The notes: generated from the letters alone by a model not told the origin. 8,962 bases of DNA from JBGTBQ01 sp041749275 (GCA_041749275.1 JBGTBQ010000380.1:1-8962), one strand, 5' to 3'; positions 1 to 6,440 are shown, numbered from the stretch's first letter. Translations and numbers: made by a program.

Positions 1-191
1 TCGTCGCGGCGCGCGGCGCGCGGGTGGCTCGCCGTGATCCCGGCGGGCGCGACGAGCCGGCGACGCAAGAGGCCCGCCACCATCGCCTCGGCCATCACGC
101 CGCAACCGACGAACGAAAGGTATGCCGCGCGAAGCGGATTCTCTGCGCTCTCGACCGCGTTGTGGTGTTCCTCAATCCGGGTGTTCATCAT
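1..191 (-). CDS. proC: Pyrroline-5-carboxylate reductase, N-terminal part (runs off left edge)
   Basis: Only 63 codons are inside the window; the rest lies to the left. ProC reduces 1-pyrroline-5-carboxylate to proline with NAD(P)H in the cytoplasm, the last step of proline synthesis. Seen: after a leader of about 24 residues, the frame reads LSFVGCGVMAEAMVAGLL (residues 25-42). This is the beta-alpha-beta dinucleotide-binding start of ProC (GxGxMAEA pattern). It continues with LVAPAGITASHPRAARRD, matching the family's second strand. Two adjacent ATGs (191 and 188) can start it; 191 is chosen as the first. A purine-rich AAGGA lies at 205-209, 13 bases upstream, which is rather far. The frame stays open upstream of 191 for about 30 codons, so an earlier start is possible. 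The gene is divergent from queG. The identification rests on the N-terminal motif alone, so another 6-phosphogluconate-dehydrogenase-like reductase cannot be fully excluded. Confidence 0.82.
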   Translation of the reverse strand, partial: MMNTRIEEHHNAVESAENPLRAAYLSFVGCGVMAEAMVAGLLRRRLVAPAGITASHPRAARRD

Positions 192-420
192 CTTGACTTC
201 AAATTCCTTCACAAAAAAAGAGACTTCAGCGCGGTCATCATAGCCAGCGCGCACGCCGCGCGTCCATCCCCGGCGGTCAGATCTGTGTCATTTCCGAACC
301 TTCACAGCGACAGGCGATTCATCACGGACCGACTCTATTCATTGTTAAAAGAGAATGGCTCTCAGCGTGCACCATGTCGTTGCGAATGTTGAAGCGCCAT
401 GAAGAGAGGCTCACCCGCTC

Positions 421-429
421 TGCTATACT
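421..429 (+). promoter_or_regulatory. Extended -10 promoter of queG
   Basis: The 9-mer TGCTATACT fits an extended -10 element (TGn followed by TATACT, 5 of 6 matches to TATAAT at 424-429). No good -35 is visible at 16-18 bases upstream, as expected for an extended -10 promoter. Transcription would begin about 6-7 bases downstream, near 436, which is the GTG start of queG itself. Confidence 0.5.
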
Positions 430-435
430 TTTTGT

Positions 436-1410
436 GTGCGCCGAGAAGTATTACAGGACGACGGCCCTCCCGCCGCTCTCACGGCGGAGATCAAAGCACG
501 TGCGCTCGCCGAAGGCTTCCACAAGGTCGGCGTCGTGCGCGCCGAGCCGCTCTCGGACGAGGGGGCGCGGCTGGAAGAGTGGCTCGCGCGCGGGCTGCAT
601 GGCGAGATGGCGTGGATGTCGCGCGACCCGGCGCGGCGCACCGACCCGCGCGAGTTGCTGCCCGGCGCGCGTTCCGTCGTCGCCGTCGCACTCAACTACT
701 ACACGCCGCACAGACACACGGACGAACCCGCGTCCGGCAAAATCTCGCGCTACGCATGGGGCGACGATTACCATGACGTGTTGGGTGAAAAATTGCGCGC
801 GCTGCTCGCATGGATTAAAGAAGAGGCGCCGGGAGCGGAGGGCAAGGTCTGCGTTGACGCGCAGCCCGCGATGGACAAGGCGTGGGCCGCGCGCGCCGGT
901 CTGGGGTGGATCGGCAAGCATACGAACCTCATCACGCGCGACTACGGCTCGTGGGTCTTCTTAGGCGAACTCCTCCTCGACATCGAACTCGACTATGACA
1001 CCGCGCGCGAGGAAGACCACTGCGGAACCTGCACGCTCTGTCTCGAAGCCTGCCCGACCGGGGCCATCGTCGAGCCTTACGTCGTTGATTCCGACAAGTG
1101 CATCTCGCACGCGACCATCGAGCTGCGCGAGCCGGAGCTGCCCGAAGACGTTGCCGCGAACTTGCGGGGCTGGCTCTACGGCTGCGACATCTGTCAGGAC
1201 GTGTGCCCGTGGAACCGCTTCGAGCAGCCGACCGAGGAATCACGCTTCGAGCCGCGCCCCGGCAATGTCTCCGCCGACCTCTCGGAGATAATCGAACTCA
1301 CGCCCGACGCCTACGCCGCGCGTTTCCGCCGTAGCGCCATCAAACGCGCCAAACTAGCCGAGCTGCAACGCAACGCCCGCGCACTTCTGGAAGACGATAG
1401 CAGCGTTTGA
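436..1410 (+). CDS. queG: Epoxyqueuosine reductase (short form)
   Basis: QueG carries out the last step of queuosine synthesis: cobalamin-dependent reduction of epoxyqueuosine to queuosine at the wobble base of GUN-anticodon tRNAs. Seen: 324 residues with an N-terminal HGEMAWM segment, the VDAQPAMDKAW...AGLGWIGKHTNL stretch (Asp141 is probably the proposed general acid) and eight cysteines for two [4Fe-4S] clusters. These are C196-x2-C199-x2-C202-x3-C206, C222 in KCISHATIELR, and C250-x2-C253-x3-C257 followed by PWNRF. All of these match the family. The protein ends soon after the LAELQRNARALL segment, so it lacks the C-terminal HEAT-like repeats of longer QueG proteins such as the roughly 379-residue E. 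coli form. The start is GTG 436: an in-frame stop at 400 leaves no earlier ATG, and there is no ribosome binding site at normal spacing. Divergent from proC. Confidence 0.95.
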   Translation: MRREVLQDDGPPAALTAEIKARALAEGFHKVGVVRAEPLSDEGARLEEWLARGLHGEMAWMSRDPARRTDPRELLPGARSVVAVALNYYTPHRHTDEPASGKISRYAWGDDYHDVLGEKLRALLAWIKEEAPGAEGKVCVDAQPAMDKAWAARAGLGWIGKHTNLITRDYGSWVFLGELLLDIELDYDTAREEDHCGTCTLCLEACPTGAIVEPYVVDSDKCISHATIELREPELPEDVAANLRGWLYGCDICQDVCPWNRFEQPTEESRFEPRPGNVSADLSEIIELTPDAYAARFRRSAIKRAKLAELQRNARALLEDDSSV

Positions 1411-1469
1411 GAGTATAGTTGTGACAAAGAAGGGTAAGATTGATTTCCGTGCGGCAGGAGATAAGGGCA

Positions 1470-2489
1470 ATGATCGAGTCGGTTCACTTCAAAAACTTCA
1501 AAGCTTTAATAGACGCGACTCTCCCGCTTAACAGATTTACTTTAATTGTCGGGCCGAACGGCAGCGGTAAGAGCACTGCTATGCAAGGTCTACGAATGGC
1601 GAGAAACCCTAATGAGTTTCACTTCCTTGACGTGGTTACCGCCCCATTAAGGGATGCTGGCGATGTCATTGTAGAGATTGGGATTGTGTTTAGGATTGAT
1701 AAAACTGATGTGTTTCGTGGCTCAGGTTGGAAGTATGTTGGTGACACTTTTGGTTGGTTTGGGCCGGAGTTTAAACTTCATTCAGGTCAACTAGAGCATA
1801 ACTTTCAGGAGACCTTTGCCAGCTTCTTAAATAGCTTCCAAATCTATACCTTCGACGCACAAAAATTAGCGGCTCCTGTTGCACTTGTACGCAACCTGAC
1901 GCTATCACCTGACGGCTCAAATCTGGCTGGGGTGTTGGATAATTTAAGAGATAAAGAACCCGAAAGATTTGAAACACTGAACGAAGAATTCGGAAGATGG
2001 TTGCCCGAATTTGACCGCGTATTATTCGATACGCCGAGTCAAGGCCATCGGTCGCTTTTACTCCGCACGCGCTCCGGCCATCGCATCGAAGCGTCTGATC
2101 TTTCTCACGGGACGCTCTTCGCTCTGGCTTTTCTTACCTTGGCGTATCTTCCAAACCCGCCGGCCATTTTGTGCTTTGAGGAGCCGGAGCGGGGTATCCA
2201 TCCGCGGCTGCTCCGCGAAATTCGAGACGCCATGTACCGGCTTTGTTACCCCGAAGACTACGGCGAGAAACGCAGCCCGGTGCAAGTCATTGCGACGACG
2301 CATTCTCCTTACTTTCTCGATCTATACAAGGATCACCCCGAAGAGGTGGTCATCGCCCACAAGGATGAGAACGGCGTCCACTTCGAGCGGTTATCCGATA
2401 AACCGAACCTTGACGAGTTTCTCCAAGACGCCCCGTTGGGTGAGGTGTGGTACAGCGGAGTTCTTGGCGGAGTTCCGAGTAATCCATGA
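1470..2489 (+). CDS. AAA family (SMC/ABC-like) ATPase, first gene of a two-gene module
   Basis: A 339-residue predicted ATPase of the AAA15/AAA21 or COG4637-like type. The N-terminus MIESVHFKNFKAL is typical of RecF/SMC/OLD-like ATPases. It is followed by Walker A GPNGSGKST (28-36), an ABC-type signature LSHGT (211-215), Walker B AILCFEEPERGIHP with catalytic E237/E238, and the H-loop TTHSP (H278). The region between Walker A and the signature is too short for a long coiled coil. ATG 1470 is preferred over an upstream in-frame TTG at 1440 because AGGAG (1456-1460) sits 9 bases before it and the protein then begins exactly at the family's first strand. Its stop overlaps the next gene's ATG (ATGA, 2486-2489), so the two are probably translationally coupled. 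Codons 11-190 are distinctly AT-richer than the flanking genes, suggesting acquisition. Relatives occur in anti-phage and overcoming-lysogenisation-type systems; the role here is not proven. Confidence 0.85.
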   Translation: MIESVHFKNFKALIDATLPLNRFTLIVGPNGSGKSTAMQGLRMARNPNEFHFLDVVTAPLRDAGDVIVEIGIVFRIDKTDVFRGSGWKYVGDTFGWFGPEFKLHSGQLEHNFQETFASFLNSFQIYTFDAQKLAAPVALVRNLTLSPDGSNLAGVLDNLRDKEPERFETLNEEFGRWLPEFDRVLFDTPSQGHRSLLLRTRSGHRIEASDLSHGTLFALAFLTLAYLPNPPAILCFEEPERGIHPRLLREIRDAMYRLCYPEDYGEKRSPVQVIATTHSPYFLDLYKDHPEEVVIAHKDENGVHFERLSDKPNLDEFLQDAPLGEVWYSGVLGGVPSNP

Positions 2490-3118
2490 AGGTGGCCGTC
2501 CTCAGCGAATCATCGGCGGATGAAGCGGCCATTCGGATACTTGTCAATGGCATTCTCGGCACAGAGACACAAGAGGTGCCTTCGCTTCCCCTACGCTCTC
2601 GCGGATGGCCGTCTGTGCTCAGAGTGCTTCCGACTGTTATCAAATTTTTGCATTACAGAACGGACGCTGAGGCGTTGGTCGTAGTCGCCGATTCGGATGA
2701 CTCGCCTATTCACCAAAGCATACATGACCAAGCCGGAGGAGAAGATCGAAGATGCAGACTTTGCCAGCTTCGCGGTGTTTCCGGTGATGAGAGGTCAAGA
2801 CTTCGCCCTGTTCCGGGCCGTAGTGAGTTAAAGCTGGCTCTCGGTCTGGCAGTGCCTGCCATTGAAGCATGGTACTTATGCGGCATTGATCCGCAGGTAA
2901 CGGAAGCGACATGGGCGCGAAGGCTACAATCCGAACGAATCACTTATGCCAGAAATACACTGAAGAAAAAAGTTTACGGCACCGAACGCGCGACGATTGC
3001 CGTTATGACGCGCCATGCGTGTGAAGCGGCAACCCGATTGGTGAACGATCTGTCTCAAGTCGAACTATCATTTCCCGGCGGATTTGGTTCATTCGCAAGG
3101 GATATGCGGAACTGGTAG
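2486..3118 (+). CDS. Putative TOPRIM-like / DUF4276-type partner of the ATPase
   Basis: A 210-residue protein with no signal peptide or membrane segment. Visible motifs: an N-terminal acidic strand-helix MKVAVLSESSADEAAIRILV (E8, D12, E13), a hydrophobic strand ending in an acidic cluster ALVVVADSDDSP (D69, D71, D72), and LALGLAVPAIEAWYL (114-131, with E127). An N-terminal glutamate, a DxD after a hydrophobic strand and a P-x-IEAW segment are the pattern of DUF4276/TOPRIM-like metal-dependent nuclease folds. Assignment by motif is inference, not a database hit. Between DxD and IEAW lies RRCRLCQLR (C90, C93), an unusual C-x2-C insert. The start ATG overlaps the ATPase stop by 4 bases, implying coexpression and probably a complex. 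By analogy with ATPase plus TOPRIM pairs such as PARIS (AriA/AriB), it may be the effector while the ATPase senses or gates. It could also be a repair or plasmid-maintenance factor. Confidence 0.65.
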   Translation: MKVAVLSESSADEAAIRILVNGILGTETQEVPSLPLRSRGWPSVLRVLPTVIKFLHYRTDAEALVVVADSDDSPIHQSIHDQAGGEDRRCRLCQLRGVSGDERSRLRPVPGRSELKLALGLAVPAIEAWYLCGIDPQVTEATWARRLQSERITYARNTLKKKVYGTERATIAVMTRHACEAATRLVNDLSQVELSFPGGFGSFARDMRNW

Positions 3119-3171
3119 CATTAAAGCCTGATTAATGAAAGTCATCCCATGGATACTTAAGCCACTGATGG

Positions 3172-3633
3172 ATGAACTCTTCCCTCAAGACACATCTTCT
3201 CATCGGCATCCCCGCCGCCGCCGCGCTCTCGGTTGGCGCGGCCTCCGTGCTGTTCTATCTCTATTTCTTCCCGCCGCAATTCCGCGGTTGGGGTGAGGTG
3301 ACGGCGCGGCGGAGCGTCGCGGGCTGGGCCATCAACCTGTCCGCGCCGGCGTCGCGCGTTGAGGTGCAGCTCTACGTTGACGGCAGGTTCGTCGCGCGCG
3401 CCGGCGCAGACCTGCCGCGCCCCGACGTGGTCGCCGCCGGGTGGACGAAGGATGCACGCTGCGGCTACGACTTCCCGCTCCCGCCGCTCCCGGCGGGCGA
3501 GCACGAGGCGCGCCTCTACGCCGTACACAAAGTCGGCGCAGGCTCCTATCTTACTCTTCAGATGCTCGGCGCTCCCTTGCGTTTCAGGATTGATGAGAAC
3601 GGAAAGGCCAGTGCGTCGGCCCCGCATCCTTGA
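3172..3633 (+). CDS. Small N-terminally anchored protein with extracytoplasmic beta domain, unknown function
   Basis: Function not recognised. 153 residues: a short basic start (MNSSLKTH), one hydrophobic segment at about residues 8-33 (signal anchor or uncleaved signal peptide), then a domain of about 110 residues. That domain reads as beta-rich with phrases such as SVAGWAINL, VEVQLYVDGRFVA and AGEHEARLYAVH. The alternating hydrophobic strands and short turns suggest an Ig-like or carbohydrate-binding-like fold outside the membrane; this is inference. The start is ATG 3172, because an in-frame TGA at 3166 blocks earlier starts; no clear ribosome binding site precedes it. It lies 53 bases after the ATPase/TOPRIM pair, but its GC richness matches the chromosome, so it probably does not belong to that module. 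Confidence 0.7.
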   Translation: MNSSLKTHLLIGIPAAAALSVGAASVLFYLYFFPPQFRGWGEVTARRSVAGWAINLSAPASRVEVQLYVDGRFVARAGADLPRPDVVAAGWTKDARCGYDFPLPPLPAGEHEARLYAVHKVGAGSYLTLQMLGAPLRFRIDENGKASASAPHP

Positions 3634-3762
3634 GGGCGAATCAAGAGCGAACTCATACCCGCCTTTCCGAAGGAAACCTTTTCCGGCCTGCCGGTGTCTA
3701 AGTGCGCGACTGTCCGTCTACGGTCTCGCATTAAGCCTCGCGGGTCTCGGTTCTCTAACGCC

Positions 3763-3772
3763 GGGAGGAGGA
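3763..3772 (+). promoter_or_regulatory. Strong ribosome binding site that fixes the start at 3778
   Basis: GGGAGGAGGA lies 5 bases before ATG 3778. It decides between this start and an upstream in-frame ATG at 3694, which would add 28 arginine-rich residues and bury the signal peptide. Confidence 0.85.
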
Positions 3773-3777
3773 AGTTT

Positions 3778-5154
3778 ATGCCCACCTTGCGCCGCCGCAC
3801 GCTGCCGCTCGCTCTTGTGTTATGCATCCTGACAGCCATTGCCGCCGCGGTTTTCATCCGGCAGGCGCTCGCCTGTCCGATTGAAATCCCGCCGCAACCA
3901 TTACGCACGCTCTACAAGTTCAGCGACCGCATCATCGTCGCCCGCGTCGGCCACACGGAAGTCGTCGAGGTGGAGGAGCACGTTTCGCACGTGCGGACGG
4001 CGCTCTATGTGACGGAGAACGTGAAGGGTGAGGGCGATGCGCTCGTCTGGTTTTATCACTGGGTCTCGCCCGAAGATGTCGGGGCCGCCGAGAGCAATCC
4101 GGACGAGAGCGAGTCCGATGTCAGCCTCGCCAGCACTGACGGACGGGCCGTCCCGCGCTACAAGCAGGGCGACCGTCTGCTCGTCTTCCTCGAAAAGCGC
4201 AAGGAGGGCGGCTATGAGGTTGATAACGAAGGCTACGGCGTGAAGAAGCTCTTGGACGATGATCTGAAAATCTATCTTGAGCGCATCAAGGAGCTATCCG
4301 ACATTACACGTCGGGAGCCGCCCGACAAGGCCGCGCTCGCAGAGTGGCTCGTGCGCTGCGCCGAAGAGCCTGCGACGCGCTGGGAAGGCGCTTACGAGTT
4401 GATGTTGAGCGCGGACGCTCTGGAGAGAGAGGGCCGGAAGCAGGAGACGCCGCCCGCCGAAGCGACCGGCGGCGCGGACGCCTCCGCGTTGGACGTTGCT
4501 TCCACGGCGCCCGTCCCGATGGAGTCGGTGCGGGGTGAGGAGTCGGGCGATGCTCTCGACCTGTCGCCCGTGGCGGTTGCCGACGGTGGCGGCACAACGG
4601 ACGCCCCCGCGCCCCCTTTGATGCAGTTCAACTCCGAGACCGCTCAATTCCGACTTCCCGTGACGCTGAGGAGGGCGCCGCGCGACCCGTCGCTGGCGGC
4701 GGCTTTGAGTGAAGACCAGAAACGGCGGCTCGCGGATGCGTTGTTCAGCGCCGAGAAGATCGAAGAGGGCGAGGGCGCACTGCTTCAAGTCGTCAAGAAC
4801 TTCGGCGACGCGCGCTTCGCCCCCTTTCTCGTCGCGCAACTGCGCCGCGTCGAAGATAACCCGCCCTATCAGGTCGAGGAGTGGTTGACCATTCTCGCCA
4901 ACGCGATGAAGAGCGAAGAGGCCGTCGAACTCACAGGGAAGTATTCCGAGAACGTTACCTACTACGAAGAAGAGCGCGCCGTTGAAAGCGACGTGGAGGA
5001 AGCGGAAGAGGAAGAGATCGTTGACCAGAAGGAGTTGGACGCCAGAGAGGCCGCCGGTAACGAGCGCGCGCGGAAGAAGAGAAGCGACATGCTGAAAGAG
5101 CTGCTCACGCGGGTCGAGCGCATCGCGGCCTCCGCCGAACTCGCCCGACAGTAA
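3778..5154 (+). CDS. Secreted protein with possible NTR-like N-terminal domain and disordered linker
   Basis: Function not recognised. 458 residues. An Arg-rich start and hydrophobic stretch (residues 5-32) ending ALAC form a signal peptide. It could be cleaved by signal peptidase I after ALA, or processed as an atypical lipoprotein at C33, since Ala rather than Leu sits at -3. Residues 33-165 run: Cys, Pro-rich, FSDRIIVARVG, then TALYVTENVKGE, then YKQGDRLLVFLEK. This order resembles bacterial netrin/TIMP-like (OB-fold) domains, where a surface Cys precedes a 'transport of value' strand and a late GDxYLVF strand. That similarity is a guess from pattern. Residues about 215-285 are Pro/Ala/Gly/Asp-rich and presumably disordered. 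The C-terminal third (305-458) is helical and charged, with an acidic run at 404-413 followed by a basic helix. A hairpin terminator follows at 5178. Confidence 0.75.
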   Translation: MPTLRRRTLPLALVLCILTAIAAAVFIRQALACPIEIPPQPLRTLYKFSDRIIVARVGHTEVVEVEEHVSHVRTALYVTENVKGEGDALVWFYHWVSPEDVGAAESNPDESESDVSLASTDGRAVPRYKQGDRLLVFLEKRKEGGYEVDNEGYGVKKLLDDDLKIYLERIKELSDITRREPPDKAALAEWLVRCAEEPATRWEGAYELMLSADALEREGRKQETPPAEATGGADASALDVASTAPVPMESVRGEESGDALDLSPVAVADGGGTTDAPAPPLMQFNSETAQFRLPVTLRRAPRDPSLAAALSEDQKRRLADALFSAEKIEEGEGALLQVVKNFGDARFAPFLVAQLRRVEDNPPYQVEEWLTILANAMKSEEAVELTGKYSENVTYYEEERAVESDVEEAEEEEIVDQKELDAREAAGNERARKKRSDMLKELLTRVERIAASAELARQ

Positions 5155-5177
5155 TCCGGAAACTCACCCCACAGACG

Positions 5178-5210
5178 AGAGGCGCGGCTCTTATCTTGAG
5201 CCGCGCCTCT
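5178..5210 (+). terminator. Hairpin terminator after the secreted-protein gene
   Basis: Perfect 13-bp stem: AGAGGCGCGGCTC (5178-5190) and its complement (5198-5210) with a 7-base loop TTATCTT. The 3' tail (TCGTGTCATTT) is only moderately T-rich. It sits 24 bases after the stop codon and before the moaA promoter. Confidence 0.75.
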
Positions 5211-5241
5211 TCGTGTCATTTCTCCATCAGCGCACGACGGT

Positions 5242-5270
5242 TTGGAGCGCACGAGCGCGCGTCGTATCAT
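5242..5270 (+). promoter_or_regulatory. Candidate sigma70-type promoter of moaA
   Basis: TTGGAG (5242-5247) and TATCAT (5265-5270, 5 of 6 matches) are separated by 17 bases. The -35 is weak (3 of 6). It lies between the upstream terminator and moaA, giving a predicted leader of about 45 bases. Confidence 0.45.
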
Positions 5271-5323
5271 AATCTTTACTCGCTCACCTTGTTGAAGCAC
5301 CGAGCGACGCCGAACGATTGAGC

Positions 5324-6319
5324 ATGAAGCCTGTACTCAAAGACTCTTACGGTCGCGCCATCCGAGACCTGCGCGTGTCGGTGACGGACAGGTGTAACTT
5401 TCGCTGCTTCTACTGTCTGCCGCATGGCGAGCCGCCCGCCGCGCCGAAAGAGGAGATGCTCACCTACGAGGAGATCGAGTACGCCGTCTCGGTCTTCGCC
5501 TCGCTCGGCGTTGATAAGATCAGATTGACGGGCGGCGAGCCGATGCTCCGGCGCGACATCGAGACGCTGGTGCAAAAGCTCGCGCGGATCGAGGGCGTGC
5601 GCGACCTCGCGCTGACGACGAACGGGTTTAATCTGCCGGAGCGGGCCGCCGGGTTGAAAGCCGCCGGGCTGGATCGCGTGACCATCAGTCTCGACAGTTT
5701 GCGGCGCGAAGTCTTCCACCAGATGACGGGCGTGGACGTGTTGGAGCGCGTGCTCGAAGGCATTCGGGCGGCGAAGCGCGTCGGCCTGACTCCGATAAAA
5801 ATCAACGCGGTGATCGTGCGCGGGCACAACGAGGAGGAGGTCGCAGGCATGGCCGCCTTCGCGCGCGAGCAGGGCGTCTCGATGCGCTTTATCGAATATA
5901 TGCCGCTCGACAGCGGGCACGGCTGGTCGCGCGACCTCGTCGTGTCGGGCGCGGAGATTCGTCAACGCATCAACGAACGTTTCCTGCTCGTGCCGAAGCG
6001 CGTCGAGCGCGGGTCGGAGACGGCCACGCGCTACCGTTTCGCCGACGGCTCGCCGGGCGAGATCGGCATCATCGCGCCCGTCACCGAACCCTTCTGCGGC
6101 GCCTGCTCGCGCATCCGCCTGACCGCCGACGGGCAGATTCGCACCTGTCTCTTCTCGAAGGTCGAGCATAGTCTGCGTAATGTCATCAGGGGCGGCGCGT
6201 CTCGCGCGGAGGTCGCCGAATACATCGAGGGCGTCGTCTTGAAGAAAGAGCCGCGCCACTACATCAACGAAACCTACTTCGAGCAGCCCGCGCGGACGAT
6301 GAGCCTCATCGGCGGTTGA
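5324..6319 (+). CDS. moaA: GTP 3',8-cyclase (molybdenum cofactor synthesis)
   Basis: MoaA is the radical-SAM enzyme that, with MoaC, converts GTP to cyclic pyranopterin monophosphate, the first step of molybdenum cofactor synthesis. Seen: 331 residues, matching the usual length of about 330. The radical-SAM cluster C24-x3-C28-x2-C31 lies in VTDRCNFRCFYCLP, and the SAM-binding LTGGEP follows. The second, substrate-binding [4Fe-4S] site is C258-x2-C261-x13-C275, with the RIRLT arginines (R263, R265) that contact GTP in the family. The protein ends in the conserved C-terminal Gly-Gly (SLIGG), which is needed for activity. ATG 5324 is chosen over a TTG at 5318 because family members start just before this GRxxxDLRVSVTDRC segment; no clear ribosome binding site is seen. 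It stands alone, with no other moa gene in the window, and is bounded by hairpins on both sides. Confidence 0.97.
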   Translation: MKPVLKDSYGRAIRDLRVSVTDRCNFRCFYCLPHGEPPAAPKEEMLTYEEIEYAVSVFASLGVDKIRLTGGEPMLRRDIETLVQKLARIEGVRDLALTTNGFNLPERAAGLKAAGLDRVTISLDSLRREVFHQMTGVDVLERVLEGIRAAKRVGLTPIKINAVIVRGHNEEEVAGMAAFAREQGVSMRFIEYMPLDSGHGWSRDLVVSGAEIRQRINERFLLVPKRVERGSETATRYRFADGSPGEIGIIAPVTEPFCGACSRIRLTADGQIRTCLFSKVEHSLRNVIRGGASRAEVAEYIEGVVLKKEPRHYINETYFEQPARTMSLIGG

Positions 6320-6385
6320 TTTTTCCGGTTCCAGATTCCGAGGTCGCTTTATGAGCACAAGAACAGAATCCACCATCGAATATCA

Positions 6386-6440
6386 AGAGAGGCCGCTTGC
6401 CTTCGCATCTCGGAGAGATGCGAAGGCAAGCGGCCTCTCT
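6386..6440. terminator. 26-bp perfect hairpin between convergent genes (bidirectional terminator)
   Basis: Arms 6386-6411 and 6415-6440 are perfectly complementary over 26 bases with a 3-base loop (GGA). The hairpin lies 66 bases after moaA and 19 bases beyond the stop codon of the converging LysM gene, so it serves both strands. Neither side has a good T tract, so action by stem strength or by Rho assistance is possible. Confidence 0.75.

Noticed and set aside
24..392. 122-codon plus-strand open frame at the left end
   Set aside because: It is antisense to the proC N-terminus and then crosses the divergent control region; no motif, and its sequence is explained by proC on the other strand.
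1440..1469. TTG start adding ten residues to the ATPase
   Set aside because: AGGAG at 1456-1460 is correctly placed for ATG 1470 and the family's conserved N-terminal strand begins there.
2724..2831. Plausible-looking 35-codon alternative frame inside the TOPRIM-like gene (MTKPEEKIEDADFASF...), suggesting a frameshift
   Set aside because: The main frame is open across the whole region, keeps the CRLCQLR motif and leads directly into the P-x-IEAW segment; the alternative frame ends at 2831 without rejoining anything.
1411..3171. Direct or inverted repeats flanking the ATPase/TOPRIM pair that would mark a mobile element
   Set aside because: Comparing 1411-1469 with 3119-3171 by eye gave no convincing shared sequence, and there is no transposase or integrase in the window.
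3694..3777. Upstream in-frame ATG extending the secreted protein by 28 residues
   Set aside because: The extension is Arg/Ser-rich, would bury the signal peptide, and a strong GGGAGGAGGA site points to ATG 3778.
5276..6376. 366-codon open frame on the minus strand covering all of moaA
   Set aside because: It mirrors moaA's codon periodicity in a GC-rich gene, contains no recognisable motif and is rich in Arg/His/Val/Ala repeats typical of antisense shadows; moaA on the plus strand is certain.
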